From contig DAHXMN010000015.1 of assembly GCA_027371725.1 (NCBI GenBank), positions 1 to 11,646 on the forward strand: DNA of 11,646 bases, given 5' to 3'. Each line of letters opens with the position of its first letter. Positions within the stretch are counted from its first letter, which is position 1. A program made the translations under genes and the position numbers. The notes under the pieces were generated by a model that saw nothing but the letters and a program-made list of their open reading frames with translations, ran no database searches and was not told the origin of the DNA. Source of the DNA: Candidatus Woesearchaeota archaeon. Lineage in GTDB: Archaea > Nanobdellota > Nanobdellia > Woesearchaeales > UBA525. Shown piece by piece: positions 11,646-11,646 of the stretch.

Positions 11646-11646
11646 A

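Noticed and set aside
1..11646. CRISPR array, insertion-sequence transposase or integrase
   Set aside because: No regularly spaced short direct repeats and no transposase or recombinase gene were seen; the repeats found are structured elements in two small families.

Overview
The window is archaeal chromosomal DNA, GC-rich (roughly 60% by eye). The evidence is an archaeal EF-2 with a diphthamide histidine context, the archaeal/eukaryotic ribosomal proteins L7Ae, S28e and L24e, TATA-type promoters, oligo-T terminators, and Shine-Dalgarno sites of the GGAGGTGAT kind. Small Cys-rich and HIT-fold proteins, an FtsZ operon with unfamiliar partners, and an A24-type peptidase tail fit a DPANN-type archaeon (Woesearchaeota-like). 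That placement is inference from recalled family resemblance; no search was run.

Layout. 3-2214 (+): a probable cell-division operon with ftsZ (5' end cut by the window), a protein made of six 29-residue helical repeats, and a short coiled-coil/disordered protein with a conserved-looking tail. 2230-3105 (-): a lower-GC possible GNAT-fold gene with its own leaderless promoter, and a 78-residue CC-GGH-CC protein. 3106-3415 has no gene; it holds a structured repeat (family II, copy A) and the EF-2 terminator. 3416-6959 (-): translation operon L7Ae-S28e-L24e-Ndk-EF2, with Shine-Dalgarno sites overlapping upstream stop codons and a long L7Ae leader. 7104-7635 has no gene; it holds a shared TATA box and two tandem, homologous, stem-closed elements of about 200 nt (family I, U1 and U2). 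7636-8082 (+) is an unknown gene; 8103-8804 (-) is a HAD phosphatase-like enzyme. 8805-9258 has no gene; it holds a third family I element (B1) directly followed by the second family II element (B2). 9259-11063 (+): two overlapping HIT-fold genes, the first without the central catalytic histidine. 11064-11201 has no gene; it holds a dense set of nested and crossing inverted repeats. 11202-end (-): C-terminal part of a membrane protein resembling archaeal A24 prepilin peptidases.

The main discovery candidate is the intergenic DNA. Five stem-closed elements fall into two families. Family I (three copies) keeps GGCGAG-N4-GCGRAGA and a downstream CCGAGCG-type box at almost fixed spacing (121, 121 and 123 nt). 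Two of its copies begin about where a TATA box would place a transcription start. Family II (two copies) keeps about 85% identity and shows matched changes, including a 3-nt insertion in both arms of the closing stem. I recognise neither family as RNase P RNA, SRP RNA, tRNA or another standard RNA. Small mobile repeats are the main alternative.
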